Below, in pieces: positions 1 to 11,870 of a stretch of DNA of 64,000 bases; the first letter of the stretch is position 1; each line of letters starts with the position of its first letter. This DNA comes from Otatea glauca (lineage: Eukaryota > Streptophyta > Magnoliopsida > Poales > Poaceae). Location of the stretch: NCBI GenBank assembly GCA_036346275.1, contig CM070722.1, forward strand, positions 60,053,524 through 60,117,523. The letters run 5' to 3'. The notes below the pieces were generated by a model that made no database searches, had not been told where the DNA came from, and worked only from the letters and a program-made list of their open reading frames with translations. A program made the translations under genes and the position numbers.

Positions 1-174
1 CCATTTAGAGAGCGACAAGTGCCAAAATTGCCTATTCAGAGGGCGACAAAGGCCTCTATTGCCCCTGTCGCCCGTTCAAAGGGCGACAGAGGTATATTCT
101 TGCAATTTTTTGAGATCGTGGTATATTTTTGCAATTTAAATTAAAAATGTATTATTTTTTTTAAAAAAAAATCA
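1..174. mobile_element. Truncated Mutator-like terminal region (cut by window edge)
   Basis: The segment carries alternating direct and inverted GGGCGACA / TGTCGCCC words and then an A/T-rich run that stops at about 174, where Ty3/gypsy coding sequence starts abruptly. This layout resembles the ends of the MULE at 36803-45247, which also has CGCCCG palindromes next to poly-T/A tracts. The rest of the element, and any target duplication, would lie left of the window. The family assignment is an inference. Confidence 0.4.
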
Positions 175-779
175 GTAATCAATGGTGTCCACAGCGAAAA
201 CACATTTGCTTTGCTTTGCTTTCAATTTGTTCTCCCTCAAGACTTGTAATACCAACTTCAGGTGCTCGACATGATCACTCAAGCTTCTGAGATCAAGCTT
301 GGAAAAAATGATGGAACCATGCAACTCATCAAGCAAATCCTCACCGACATTGGAAATTTATTTTTAATGGTGAACGCATTCAATTGCCGAAAATCCACAC
401 ACATTCCCCACGCTCTATCTTTCTTACGGATCATCACCACCTAAGAAGAATATGGACTGCGACTTGGACTAATTTCCCCCGCTTTTAGCATTTCTTTGAT
501 GATATATTCTAATACTGTTCTTTGATGGTGAGGTATTATATAAGGTCTCAAATTAGGTGGTTCCGCAACCGGCTTTAAATAAATCACATGATCGCACTCA
601 CGCCGAGGAGGTAAACCTTTGATCTCCATAAACACATCAGCATAACTACTGAGAAGTGCCTCAACCTCTGGTCTGATCTGAATCACAGCTTTCGGTGGTT
701 CCAGATCAATAATGTTTACTTGTACAAGAAATCCAGAGGTCTTCTTTGGTATAAGTCTCTGAAATTGTTCAGCTTTCAT
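175..779 (-). pseudogene. Ty3/gypsy reverse transcriptase fragment
   Basis: Read on the minus strand, 779-441 encodes the region just before and into a chromoviral-type RT: ECDHVIYLKPVAEPPNLRPY followed by a segment ending SPYSS. After a frame change near 420, the motifs RQLNAFTIKNKFPM and FSKLDLRS are readable, then a jump to HVEHLKLVLQVLREN and SKCVFAVDTIDY. The stretch that normally holds the catalytic YxDD box, between FSKLDLRS and HVEHL, is deleted. No start codon, protease or integrase is present. This is a dead fragment truncated at both ends, interrupted on the left by the repeat at 1-174. The RT identity is clear; the lineage is not. Confidence 0.85.
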
Positions 780-2133
780 TAAATAGTTGGTTGCAGATTT
801 TTTTTAAAATAATACATTTTATAAAAGTAATTGTGACATTAATACGCCAGGAAATTTTTTTACAAAAATAATACTAGTTCGGTCAACCGCTTGGTGAAAT
901 TGGAGTAGTAGCCAGATGGTTGGGTGAAGACCATATTTTCGCCCAACTGTGGGTGAAAATGCGTTAATTGCGTGTAATATCCCAAAAATTAATAAAATAA
1001 GAAAAATAATATCAAAAATATTCGTGTGATTTATTGTTATATTTTCTGGTTTTTCTGAATTAAAGAAATTCTTTTTGGTATTTTCCTAATAATAGAAATC
1101 CAAATGAGCTATATGTTAAATGGTAAAAAGTAAAAAGGTAAAAATCCAAAGTCAATAAAATTTGTAAAAATCTCAGATAAATCCCAGATCCATCCAGGGT
1201 CATGAATATGCAACTTGCACTGATTTGGATCAATAAAATATATTAAAAGGCAAAAGTAATAATGAGGAGATAATCTAAATCTGAACTTGTAAGATTTCTT
1301 CAGAAGTGGCCCGTCCTTAACCTGAGTTAAAAATTTTACCTTGCTGACGTAATTTTCCTTTCCATCTATGGTAAAAATATCAAGAATTTATCCCATTATT
1401 TAGTAATTTTAAAAATTCAGAAACAGAGAAATTGAAAAGCTAAAAATTGTAATGTCAGAATTATTAGAAATTAAATATTAAATATAAATCATGAAAATTT
1501 TATAAAAGGTATATAATACTACTATAATCTCCTCTAAAAAGTTACATAAAATAATAAACTCATTTTAGTCCTTAATTAAATGAAAAATAGAATTGGCAAA
1601 AAAGTAAAATCTATATTGTCAGAATTATTTAAAATTCTAAACAAAGTCTAAAAATGTGAAATTTTTACTGGAGTCTGGTAACTATCATTCCAACCCATGT
1701 TAAAATTTTCATAAATTCTTGAATCGGTTTGACCACCAAATTCACTGTATTTCCCCAGGCTATCCAGAACCTGGCCGATCTCTCTCTCCTTCGGTCGCTG
1801 GCGAGTGGGCCCGAGCCGTGAGCTGGGCCCCTACCGACAGCCGCTCTGCCACCTCACCCCCGCACGTCAGCGACTCCAGCACTTTCTCCCCTCTTCTCCT
1901 CTCTGCGCTCTTCGCTTTCTCTCGCGCGCACGCAGCCGAGCGCCGCCTCTCCCTGTCGCAGCCCTCAGTCGGCACCGCAACTCACCACTCAAGGACGCCT
2001 GTGACTCGCCTAGACATGCCGTGCCTGCCTTGGCCGATGTGCCCTCTCTCGCGCGTGAAGGAATGGCCGAGAGGGCTCGCGCGTCGCCTTGACCAGCCGA
2101 AACGCAAAACCCGCGCCAAACCACCTTTGCGCT

Positions 2134-2140
2134 CTATAAG
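2134..2140 (+). promoter_or_regulatory. LTR TATA box
   Basis: CTATAAG follows a GC-rich block and is followed by GAACCTC, a typical grass LTR core promoter. Transcription would start about 30 bp downstream and run rightward through the solo LTR, making R/U5 most of the remaining 2.8 kb. Inferred from motif and position only. Confidence 0.5.
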
Positions 2141-3421
2141 AACCTCATTCGGTCGCCCTGGTAACCGCAGTCGTCGACCGAAACCCCGCAAACCTCAAAT
2201 AGCTCACCTGCGCCTTCTTCTTCCCCAATTCCGGGGACCAACCGAGAAAAGGGGGGAAAATCTCGAACAAGCTTGTTGTTGAACCATTTCTTGAACCAAC
2301 TAGCCTGAAACAACCTTACTACCCCTAGTACCTGTCCTCATCCCCAATTAGTGATCTTCCTCTCTGGTGAGCCATCGCGTCGAGCTCCTTCCGCCGTCGT
2401 CGCCCTTGCACGGTGAGAAGCTTCTTCGCTTACTCATTTTCCGAACTAAACCCGAAAATGGGATTCTTGAGATGCGCTGATGCTCACCATGGTGATCTTC
2501 AAGCTCAAAAACCCTAATTTCACAACTTTGCCGCCGGCCCTTCGCAGTGACACGTCGCCTCCGGCCATCTCCGGTTGAGTTAGCACCTTCCCTAGATGCG
2601 CATGAGTACCCTGGAGCCTATGGTGGATCCCATTCCACTCCTCCGGCGACGCTTCGCCGCTGGCGAGCTTCGGAACCACCTTCCCTGCTTCGGGTCGCCG
2701 ACAAGTGGGCCTCGCGTGTCGGCGCCGACGCGGCGCAAGCCTCTGTCGGCGGGTCCGCTTATCGACCTCACGCGTCACGCGATCGGTGCGGTCCGTAGCG
2801 TCAACCACTTAGCGCGGTCTCCGCGACCAATTAGGCCCGACATGTCGATTGCCTCGACTGGCGCCCGACCAAAAATGAAAAGCGCATTTTGAATCCGAAA
2901 GCGTACTTTCCGTTTTTGGTAAATTTCTGATTTTCAGTAATTTCAAACCCTAGGATATTCAAATTCTTATAACTTTTGAACCATCCAACTAAATTTGATG
3001 AAATAAATTTATAAATTCATGATAAATCATGTATGTTCAGAATATACAAAAATATTTTGAAAATGAACTCTATTTATATTTTAAATTCAAATATAAAGAG
3101 AAAGGTTAAAACATGCTATTCATAGATTTTTTGTAAATACCCTCCAAATTGAGTAAACTAAATTTTGTTAGCCTCCTGGTAATCTTAAGAACCTGAATAT
3201 ATAAAAATACTTAGGGTTTGCTATAATAAAATTTTGAGTTAATAAATTGTTAGTAAAGCAATTCAATATTAGTCCAAATAAATTTAATCCCTTAAATTGT
3301 AAAATAAGAATAAATGATCCATGCAACAATCCCTGATTTATGAAATTATTTTATTTGAATTCTTCCATCTGATTTCTTTTTGGCCCTATTGAAATTTATT
3401 ATTTGTTATGCAATTATTATA

Positions 3422-4822
3422 CGACGTGTAGAACTCGACGAACCCGGAGTAGTCGACGACGATCAAGAATTCGACTACGAGAATAATCAACAAGGTAAGC
3501 ACCCCCTTTGACCATATTGATCCCAGTTTTATAAATGTTTTCAATAAGTGTTTTACTGCATACATTACTTTTATTAAAGTCTGCTATTTTATAGGTATTG
3601 GTAGTTGTACCTGTAGTATTATAGAACTTCCTTGATAAGTATGGATTTGTGAACCTTGATAACCCTAGAATAACATAGACAGTACTTAATGTCAATTTGG
3701 GTTACTCACACTTAGTGTCATGCTTAGCTATGCTTAAAGAAATATAAAACTTGGACATGATTAAAAATGTTGGATATGGCAATTAATGGGTATGACATTT
3801 CTTTATGATTGGTATTTTGGTTAAAAATGAAAATAAAAACTATGGCTTAGATGAGGGCAATTATTGGCAATAGCCGGATGTACAAGAGATTTGTACGTAG
3901 GGTAGGGGGAGATTATTGACCGTGTCAGGTTAAGGACCGAACTATAGGTTGTTTTCAGGCCAAGAAATTCGTATAACCACAAGTACTGGTATAGGACAGT
4001 CTTAACCTATTAAGTTACTTAAAACTAGCTTTACACATTGGTAGGCTGTAGCGGTGTGTACGCCATGCTATGGGGAGAAGTGGGATAATTTAATGTGTGT
4101 CATCATTTGTCGTACTAGTCACCTATCTTCTGCTGCCGTAGGTAGAAGTGGGACAATTTGGTGTGTGTCACCACTTATCGAACTAGTCACACATCTTTTT
4201 CTGCCATAATATGGGTCCATCACCGGGCTGGTGCAAAGTTGGGCTTAAGTAATGTAATGGTTATGCTATGATCTCCTTGCCGACACAATAAAGGAAGTGT
4301 GTTACTGGCCTGGCAAAAGGGGTTGATAATTTCTTGTGGGTAAAGCTGTACATCTCTGCATAGAAATAAACTAATCGATTAGCCGCGCCCGCGGTCAAGG
4401 GCACTTGGTAAAGTCATCACATGGTTAGTTGTTTTTATTTTCATAAAAATTGGTTTCTACCGTGTGTCGGTAATTTCTACTGTGTGTCAGTGGAAATGAT
4501 TTGTGGATAAGGTCGTGATACCTAGGTACATGAGATTTATTTATGCTTATATCCTGTTACTTTCAGTATTAACTTGCTTTTACTTAAATTCTGTTTCGCA
4601 AACTACTATTCAGTATCTACATTTCAAATTGGCTCTATGCAAATTAACCATGGCAGCCTATCCCTTGAAATGACTTGCATGTATTATAGGATTTGCAAAA
4701 GTCTTGCGAGTACGTAAGTACTCAACTTGCCTATGTTGATGTTTTTAGGTGAAGAACCAGAATACCCCGACGATACATATTATGACGAAGGATTCGGGGA
4801 TATGAATGATGAATTTTTCTAG
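3422..4822 (+). other. Spliced acidic mini-ORF inside the solo LTR
   Basis: Exon A (3422-3494) reads RRVELDEPGVVDDDQEFDYE and a few more residues, ending AAG/GTAAGC. Exon B (4749-4822) follows TTTTTAG and reads GEEPEYPDDTYYDEGF and on to a stop at 4820-4822. The 1254-nt GT-AG intron joins the two exactly in frame (phase 1). Upstream of 3422 the frame stays open into A/T-rich sequence, which suggests another acceptor or a lost exon. No start codon is identified. The peptide is strongly acidic and matches no domain I recognise. It could be a conserved LTR-encoded peptide or a relic of readthrough splicing. Confidence 0.4.
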
Positions 4823-5091
4823 GGTCTTCCTTGTCAGTTTTCTATGGGGATATTGGGTTAAAGGCATACTGCAAGAAATATGTCTCCACTGAAATGTTTT
4901 ACTTTTGATATCAATTTGTAATTGTGTGTGCTAACCACTGATCATGGGACTAGTACAGAAAGCACATGGTACCCATTATTGATATTTATTGTCAAAAATG
5001 GGGCCCTTACATTGCGTCATTAACATCGCATAGCACTGTTCACAAATATATGCAATTAAATCAATAAAATTTAATTCACATCTCATTAGAA

Positions 5092-5485
5092 AACAGGTAC
5101 TACCGCCAACCTGGAGCCGGTAGTGCTGTTATCCCTGAAACCCAATAGGTACCTACTCTGAAAAATAACTACCACGCCTTTAGGCTGGTAGTGCCGCTTC
5201 CTCGTACTACCCTCCTAGCACATCGGTAGTGCTACTTTGTTAAATTCTACGGGAACACCTCTCTGTGAAAAAAACTACCGCTCCTACAGCCGTTGCTACC
5301 GCAGGGCCGGCACTACCGCTTCTACAAGGTTGGTAGTGACGCCCGGCACTGATAGCACTTTAAATTGCTTCAAATTCAAAATAGAATTTAAATCAAATTC
5401 TAACTCAACCACCATATACTCAAACAAGTCAATAACTTATCATAATATAGATAAACCTCCGCGTAATCTTTCAATAACTAACACA
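5092..5485 (+). repeat. Diverged fragment of the copia-B LTR family
   Basis: The segment is rich in GGTAGTRCCG-type words (ACTACCGCCAACC, GCCGGTAGTGCTG, CACTACCGCTTC). It ends with AATTGCTTCAAATTCAAAAT and GATAAACCTCCGCG, which align with AATTGCTTCAAATTGAAAAT and GGTAAACCTCCACA near the right end of the LTR at 53480-55313. It is therefore an older, truncated relative in the same orientation on the plus strand. Confidence 0.6.
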
Positions 5486-6048
5486 CGCAAGAAGTGGAGC
5501 GAGAATAGGTCGCTAGAGAATGGGACGCACGGCGACGTGATCATCCATAGGAATCCCACTATTCTCTTCGTTTACCTCGTGATTTGTACCTCCCGTCCAA
5601 AGGAAACTTGCAAGTGGCAAATGGCTCAAGCCAGACACCACTACTGTACTTCGTATGAGTCGTGTGCAGCAACTCACCCTTTTACAACGGAGGATGCATA
5701 ATTTATAGAGAGCGTGACCAAACCGCAAATATATGAGAGATATCCTGTCGATACAATTCGACCTAGAAAGTTCAAACTGCAAACCCAGCTCGGAGCTCGA
5801 ACACCGGAGCTCCTTCCCCAAACCAGGGGTCACACGCTACAGTCCTACAACCTTGCAATCTACAAGATCAACGTGACGGCAGTTACATGGCTTGCTTGGC
5901 AGATTCAGTACGAAGTGGTAATAATGTTCGACCAACGTATACAACAGGGTTGGCGCTAAGAGTCAGAATCGTGGTGCATCCAGTTGGTGATGACATCGGT
6001 GTTCCTAGCAGCAGACTTGTCCCGAGTTAAAATGAGTATTCACAGTTG
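5486..6048. other. Unassigned stretch, probably 3' flank of the hydrolase gene
   Basis: No convincing exon structure, repeat ends or RNA gene are visible. ORFs here are short and have no family motif. The part next to 6048 must include the hydrolase 3' UTR, but I could not place a polyadenylation signal. Confidence 0.4.
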
Positions 6049-9000
6049 TCAAGACGACTTGGTTCGCTTGTGTTGAGCCTGGCCTTGGAGGCACAGCCGG
6101 AAACGCTGGGTTAAGATCTCCCCCATCTCTTGCCTCTCCTGTTTGAGCCTCTTCCATAGAGACCGATCCTTCCTCTCCTTTGGTATAGTGAGAGGTTTCC
6201 TTCGTATCCGTCTCAGCGGCGTTGCCAGAGCCCTTAGTGACATGCTCTACAGTTTGGAAGCAAATGATGAAAATTCTTTTGAAGCAATAAGTAAACACAA
6301 AGGTCATTTGTGAAGAAAATGTGTGCATAGTAGTAAACTTTTATCAAGTCATCATATATGATGTGCCTCTTTGATCTTTATAGAATGAGATGTGACCATG
6401 TGAGTAAGTGAAAGACAGCTAAACTGAAAATTGTACCTTGTGTTTTTTATTAGAAACCCCAGGGCGCTCGCCTGAGGATGACGCATCACTTGCTGCCCCC
6501 AAGGAAGAACATCTTCCCCAGCTCTCTCGATTTGAACTTGTGTACGAGCAGCACTCCTCATTTTGCCTGTTTGCTTTATCCTAAAAAAGGAAGAGAATTT
6601 CTTGTCAGTGAGATTACAAGACAATGTTTTTCTCTGCAATTAGTCTAAATTCAGGAACCAATGGAATATTGCAGAGCAACAGACAATATGGTTTTGGTGT
6701 CCTGTAACGACAACCATACTGCAACAGCGCAACCTATTTATAATCATCAGACCTTGTGTAATACTCACTACGACAACACGAGAGATTTAGTATCTCCAGT
6801 AGGAGGTATGGGGACTGCATCAGCCATCAGATACGGATGTAATGATGGAGTTTTTACAGAGTCCAGTGTAAAATATAATGGCAGGACTATTTAAACATTT
6901 CAAATAAAACAAAGCATGGTCTATTTTTTACCTCTAAATGAGACTCGGCATTGCCACCGTCCATCTCAGTGAGGTTATGATTTTCATCCAAAAGGAAATC
7001 CTGCATTTACATGGAGATATCTCAGCTAAGATCTCAAGTACCAGAGGCAAACCAACCACTAATGGACTTACCAAGTCATTATCATTTTTAATGGACAACT
7101 GATTGACCCTCTCTGTCAGCAGTTCAACAACTGATTTTGTAGCTAAAACAATGTAAAAGTAGTCAGTCAACACTGAACAGCAAACAGTACCTCTTGCGTG
7201 TTAAATTATTAGTAACATAAACTACTAAGGAGGATGAGCCACACCATTCGTGAAGTTAGTTGCAGCTGCTGATGAACTGCCTGCATCAGTACCAGCAGCC
7301 CTTAGACCATTGATGATCTCATACAATAAGCTCTGAAAAAAATCAAATGAATTGACAGATAATTCCTCGGATGGGCTTACTATTACAAAAAGCAGAAATT
7401 TTGACACCAGATTTCAAAGGAATGAAGAGAAAATTTACCTCATTGGTCCCAGCACCAACCTTAAAAGCACCAAGGTTGTAGTACTTATCTAACTTATTGG
7501 AGCACGCCGAAGGAAACTGAGGTGGGTGCAGAACATTATAGAAGAATATTGAAACAGAATCGTAATAAAATTGGGGCCTTGACGAATTGTGATCACCCTC
7601 AAATTTGATTAGATTTTTATCCCCCTGCAGAAAAATAGAAATACATAAAATAAATGAGCCCGGCAGGTCCTTCAACAGGAGCAGCCACCAATGATGAAAC
7701 CTGTATGTATTTAGAAGACATACATTTACTGATCAGCCTTTGTAAAGCAAGTAAGAGTGAGATTTACCGCATATGCCTGGTGAATACGATCGGAGTGATG
7801 GGGCTGAATAAACATGTCACTCGATGCGTGTCCAAATAATGTGGGAATAAACGTGTTGGGGGCAAACTAGAGAACAAAGAAGATAGTAAAGTTTGCGACA
7901 TTTTCCAGAAATAGGAGGTAATCAAATAAATACCAATGGGTTTGACTGAAAACCATGATACTTGAAACATCAAGATTAGTAAACTACCCAGTATAACAAG
8001 AATTTCCAATACTTCAACCAATCTCACACAAACTATGTGTCTCAATCAAACTGAAAAAGCTGTTCTAATTGTTCAATGTCGGTGTTCACAGCTAAGAAAA
8101 TTATGCTCAGAAGCTTTAATTCGGGCAAAATAAAGATATACAAGTATACAACAAAATGTTCATTTAACATTGCAGTCTGCTTGAGAGATCTGAACAGATA
8201 TAGGCTAAGCACATCCATTTCTAACTATATTTATGCATAATATTATTACCAGGATGGTAACAAATGGTTCCTATCACATTTCATTAGGTTTTTTTTTGTA
8301 GTTCTACCTGGCTCTTTAGTAATTAAATTAGAACAGAGCGCTATTTCAGAAAGCAAACCTGAACAACATTAAGGTCCATTATGTCAAACTTAGCTCTTCT
8401 TTGAATGACACGTCGCATGTACTGCACAGCCATCTTAACCTGAAAAAATATATATCGGGGCAAACATAAAATGATGTGACTACAGCAACAGGCAGTGGGA
8501 ACTTTAACTTGATAAATAATTAGCATAAGTTGTCAACATCATGTCACGGAGCTTTACAACATTAACTAGAGCCTTTTCATATTCTGAGATGCCTATCTTT
8601 GATCTATAGCTAGAAAATAACATTATGTTATAGAGCATCAGCAGCAGTAAACAACACCTTTTCTTGTTATGTATTGCCTACCATTAAGCTAGTAACAAAT
8701 TTAATCTACTCGCTCATTCAAGATTTGCTTCCCTAGCAGCCCTGTTTTTAGAAGAAAAAAAATCAGTTGGTATAGGACAACAACACTAGGGCTATGCACA
8801 CCAAACTGGCCAGAGTTATGAAAGATTTGTAGGGTTCGAAAAATTCCCTGCAAGGTTTGTATTATTTCTGGATGTAATTATGTAAACACAGCACTTCTTG
8901 TTATGCATGCAGCAGTTGGTTAGAGCTTAGCTTCAAGGATACAAGTGGTATACTCAAGAACCATAAATCACCAATTAACATGTAAACTATAATACATCAA

Positions 9001-11403
9001 AATTGTGTACGGACTACAAAAGTGCACTGTTCCAATATTCAGTTCATAAATAATAGTGGAGCAAAATATTCTGCAAAAGATAAACATACTGTGAACTTAG
9101 GAACTCGGATTTTGTAAACATCTACAAGCTCCATCATTAAGTCATATAAGTTAGAAAAGGCACTGTCCAAAACCATGCCAGCAATTGAGGGGTCTTCTGC
9201 TCCATATAGTAGGCTGCATCAAAGATTTGAACAGAAGTTGTGATGAACTAACAAAATGAAATCCCATCAAGAAAAAGCTAGGTCTTTAAGATATTTTATG
9301 GATAAGGATACTGTTAAAAATCAGGATAAAAGAAAATTAACATTTTCATTAATCCGTGAAACTCTTAAGTTGCACAATTTTATATCAAAAAATATTGAGT
9401 AAATTTCACAAAACTACATGTTTTGTACAAACTTCTATTTCACAAAACTATAGATTTTAGGAAAACTTGTATCACAAGACTACATGTTTTAGAATTGACC
9501 ATTTCTTGTAATGAGTCTAACAGTATGGGCTCACATGGTAGCCTCATGTGCGAGTGAAACAGAAAATGGGGACGCATGAGGCTACTATGTATGTAGGTCC
9601 ACACTGTCGGACCAATTACAAGGAACGGTCAATTCTAAAACCTGTAATTTTGTGATAAGAGTTCTAAAATCTATAGTTTCATGAAATAGGAACTAAAATC
9701 TATAGTTTTTTAATAGTTTGTACAAGAAACTTGTAGTTTTGTGAAATTTACTCAAAAATATTCTACTGTATTCCAACAATTACTAAAATGGCTATCATTG
9801 CAAGAAATAGAGCATTGAAATAATTCGGCACAAAGTAGAAAGCACAAGCACTGTAACCAAAATACCTTGTAACAGCACCCATTGACCGCCCCCAAAGTCC
9901 TATACAAGAAACTTCCTTATTATTTCGTAAAAAGGACACCACACATTTGAGATCCTGCTTCTGGGAGTAGTTATATGTTTCGGTCTTTCAGAACAGTGCA
10001 ATTACTAAACATTAAGAATGTTGTTGCGAAATTTATAATGATTATGCACCTCATGCCAACCAAGGCTGACATACTCTCCACCTGATAGCCCTGACCCTGC
10101 AAAGTCAAGTGCAAAAAGGGTGATATTTGAAGGAAGAAGTATGACAGCGGCTTCATTTGCATCTGCTCTGCATCCACTGCATAAAGTTAAAGAAAAAAAA
10201 CGTTAAATGGTCCAACATTATTGGTAATTAATTAAGGTAAATACCATATGCAAAAAGGAAATAATTCCATGCTTAATCTTCATAACTCATAGGATGCAAC
10301 TAGCAGATAAATCCAACACTATGATTGGGATCAAGAATTAAAAAGTGTAGACTGTAGACAAGTATACTTCACAATCGAGTCAGAATGCTAAAGGAAGAGG
10401 TCTGATCAAAAGAGTAATCATATGAATAAGAAATTGAGAATACACATGGGCATGAAACAACAAAGGTACGTACCTATTTCCATGGCAGTAGATCACACAT
10501 GGAAGGGCAGTACTTTCTGGGATGACAGCTGGAACATAGTGGCTGCATTTTAAGGTCTGGTTTCTTTCGTTTGTAAGCTGCCACATACAAGTAAAAGAAT
10601 AAGGCTAATGTACAAAACTGTTGACAATCAGCATCAAGTCTTCATCAACAAAGGAAAGACAGGAAAAGCCTCAATAATTGCACCCCTTACTTGCCTCCAA
10701 GTCTATACGTCTGTACTTTCTTCCCGCAAGAGTAAACTCTGGCTCCCATAAATAGTGATCTGGGTTGTACTCTGCACTGTAAATACACAGCCAGTTAACT
10801 GCCTTTTGTTGACTATCAAAGTTTCGAGGGCTTCCAACTTCCATTATTTTAGCATCTTAAAGAAAAGGCATAAAGTTATATGAGGAAAAGTACAGTTGGT
10901 ATGAATGAACACGTTAACTAAATGCAAAAGCCTCTTTCAGTTACTACATCAGTTTACTTTTGCCACTACAACACTTGTGATTACGAACAGCTACTTGTTC
11001 AACTAGAATCCTAGTACAAGATTCTCAACGGCAAAGGTTGAAGAACAAACTTTGGCTCCTATGCTCATTTAGCAGTATTTCGAGAACAGAACTTTCACAC
11101 GCTCGCAATTGTTAAGATTACGATGATAACCCAGTATTTGCTCCATAATGACATGCTTTGTTTAGGTATTGATAGATAAATCACAAAGAGAACTCATACA
11201 GCTAAATTTGACCAATTACAGCCGCCACATACATTATACAAAAAAAAGTAGAAAATTTCACCTACTTGCAGCATACACCACCAAACTAAATTTTGGTGAA
11301 GCGAATGGGAACAAGTCAACAAGGCTATTACCAGTTTAGCAAAAGAAAAACAAGGTGATTACCGTGGCGGCCGGATGACAAAATTAACGAACTGCTCGAT
11401 CAT
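6049..11403 (-). CDS. Alpha/beta-hydrolase superfamily protein (14 exons, 502 aa)
   Basis: Coding exons, 5' to 3' on minus: 11403-11363, 10776-10695, 10577-10474, 10176-10050, 9960-9866, 9213-9090, 8439-8359, 7866-7768, 7624-7439, 7332-7245, 7142-7072, 7000-6932, 6580-6437, 6246-6049. They total 1509 nt, with every junction in phase and TGA at 6051-6049. The protein starts MIEQFVNFVIRPP, as in the conserved plant hydrolase family. It has the oxyanion-loop motif CHGNSGC (His73), the nucleophile elbow GLWGRSMG (Ser131), a probable acid Asp222 (ASSDMFIQ) and His250 in EGDHNSS. Residues from about 300 on are a plant-specific Ser-rich tail ending in a basic segment (LRRIRRKPLTIPKERKDR). It is a predicted intracellular serine esterase or lipase-like enzyme; the substrate is unknown. 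Intron 2 uses a GC donor. Intron 5 holds a MITE. Start choice: family-conserved N-terminus. Confidence 0.93.
9397..9753. mobile_element. Mutator-type MITE in hydrolase intron 5
   Basis: The 357-bp element starts GAGTAAATTTCACAAAACTA and ends with the inverted complement of the same 20 bp. It is flanked by perfect 9-bp direct repeats AAAAATATT at 9388-9396 and 9754-9762. A 9-bp duplication points to Mutator-superfamily transposase. The interior shows further inverted symmetry (ACATGTTTT / AAAACCTGTAATTTTGTG, GGTAGCCTCATG / CATGAGGCTACTA), so the element can fold into a long hairpin. It has no coding capacity. Confidence 0.85.
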
Positions 11404-11462
11404 CGCGCCGTCGGAAGCTCCCCGACGACGACGCAGCGACGGAGGCGGCTTTCGGCGCTCAT
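11400..11462 (-). promoter_or_regulatory. 20-codon uORF overlapping the hydrolase start
   Basis: In the 5' leader an upstream ATG (11462-11460) opens a 20-codon frame whose TGA (11402-11400) overlaps the main ATG (11403-11401) as ATGA. A ribosome finishing the uORF would stop exactly on the hydrolase start codon. Overlapping stop/start layouts can allow termination-reinitiation or can damp translation. Whether the transcript starts far enough upstream to include it cannot be shown from sequence alone. Confidence 0.5.
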
Positions 11463-11870
11463 GTACCCACGCGAGCCCACCAACCTCCCACAAACCGACC
11501 CTCCACCCTCAGTTTCTCCTCGCCAATCCGCCTAAGCCCGCCGAATCAACTCAAGCCGACCCCAACTGCAACCTACCCCACAAATTCCCACCGAGGTGCC
11601 TCAGATCCGCGCGAACAGCCCACAGCAGCTCGCGGCCCCGTCGAGTTCGCCGCAACCCACCGGATCCGGCGCGGTCTCCGGTGACCCGGGGCTCGGAATG
11701 CCCACCGCGAAGCGCGGACTCCGGCGAGGGCCGTGGGAGGTGGGGACTCGGTGGAGGCTCCCGGCGGCGGAGCGCCGGCAGCGGCGGGTGGGGATCGAAG
11801 TAGGGCGAGATGGGAGTAGGAGAGCAAATGGGCGTGGGAAATGTGAACGTTAAGAGGAGGCGGATGCGTT
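11404..11870 (-). promoter_or_regulatory. GC-rich 5' leader and promoter-proximal region of the hydrolase gene
   Basis: CpG-rich sequence follows directly upstream of the hydrolase start and changes to A/T-rich DNA beyond about 11870, the usual pattern of a grass gene 5' end. Long open frames on both strands here reflect GC content. An 84-codon minus-strand frame (11827-11573) is not in frame with the hydrolase and has no domain. No clear TATA box was placed. Confidence 0.5.

Larger units (their letters stand above)
973..5011 (+). mobile_element. Solo LTR (about 4.0 kb, Ty3/gypsy-like)
   Basis: The segment starts TGTAATATCCC and ends GGGCCCTTACA, the TG...CA termini of an LTR. It is flanked by identical 5-bp direct repeats TTGCG at 968-972 and 5012-5016. 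It contains no gag or pol, so it is best read as a solo LTR left by recombination between the two LTRs of an integrated element. Inside are a GC-rich promoter-like block with a TATA box near 2134, a splice-like exon pair (3422-3494 and 4749-4822), and A/T-rich 5' and 3' thirds. The TGTAATATCCC start and the great length suggest a long-LTR grass Ty3/gypsy family; the exact family is not determined. Confidence 0.85.

Noticed and set aside
1719..2282. A 187-codon plus-strand ORF and overlapping ORFs
   Set aside because: They lie in the GC-rich promoter part of the solo LTR, have no domain, and are open on several frames because of composition.
6661..6894. 77-codon plus-strand ORF
   Set aside because: It lies in hydrolase intron 12 and has no features of a gene.
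11375..11853. Plus-strand ORFs opposite the hydrolase first exon
   Set aside because: They are antisense shadows of a CpG-rich leader; the minus-strand exon chain explains the region.
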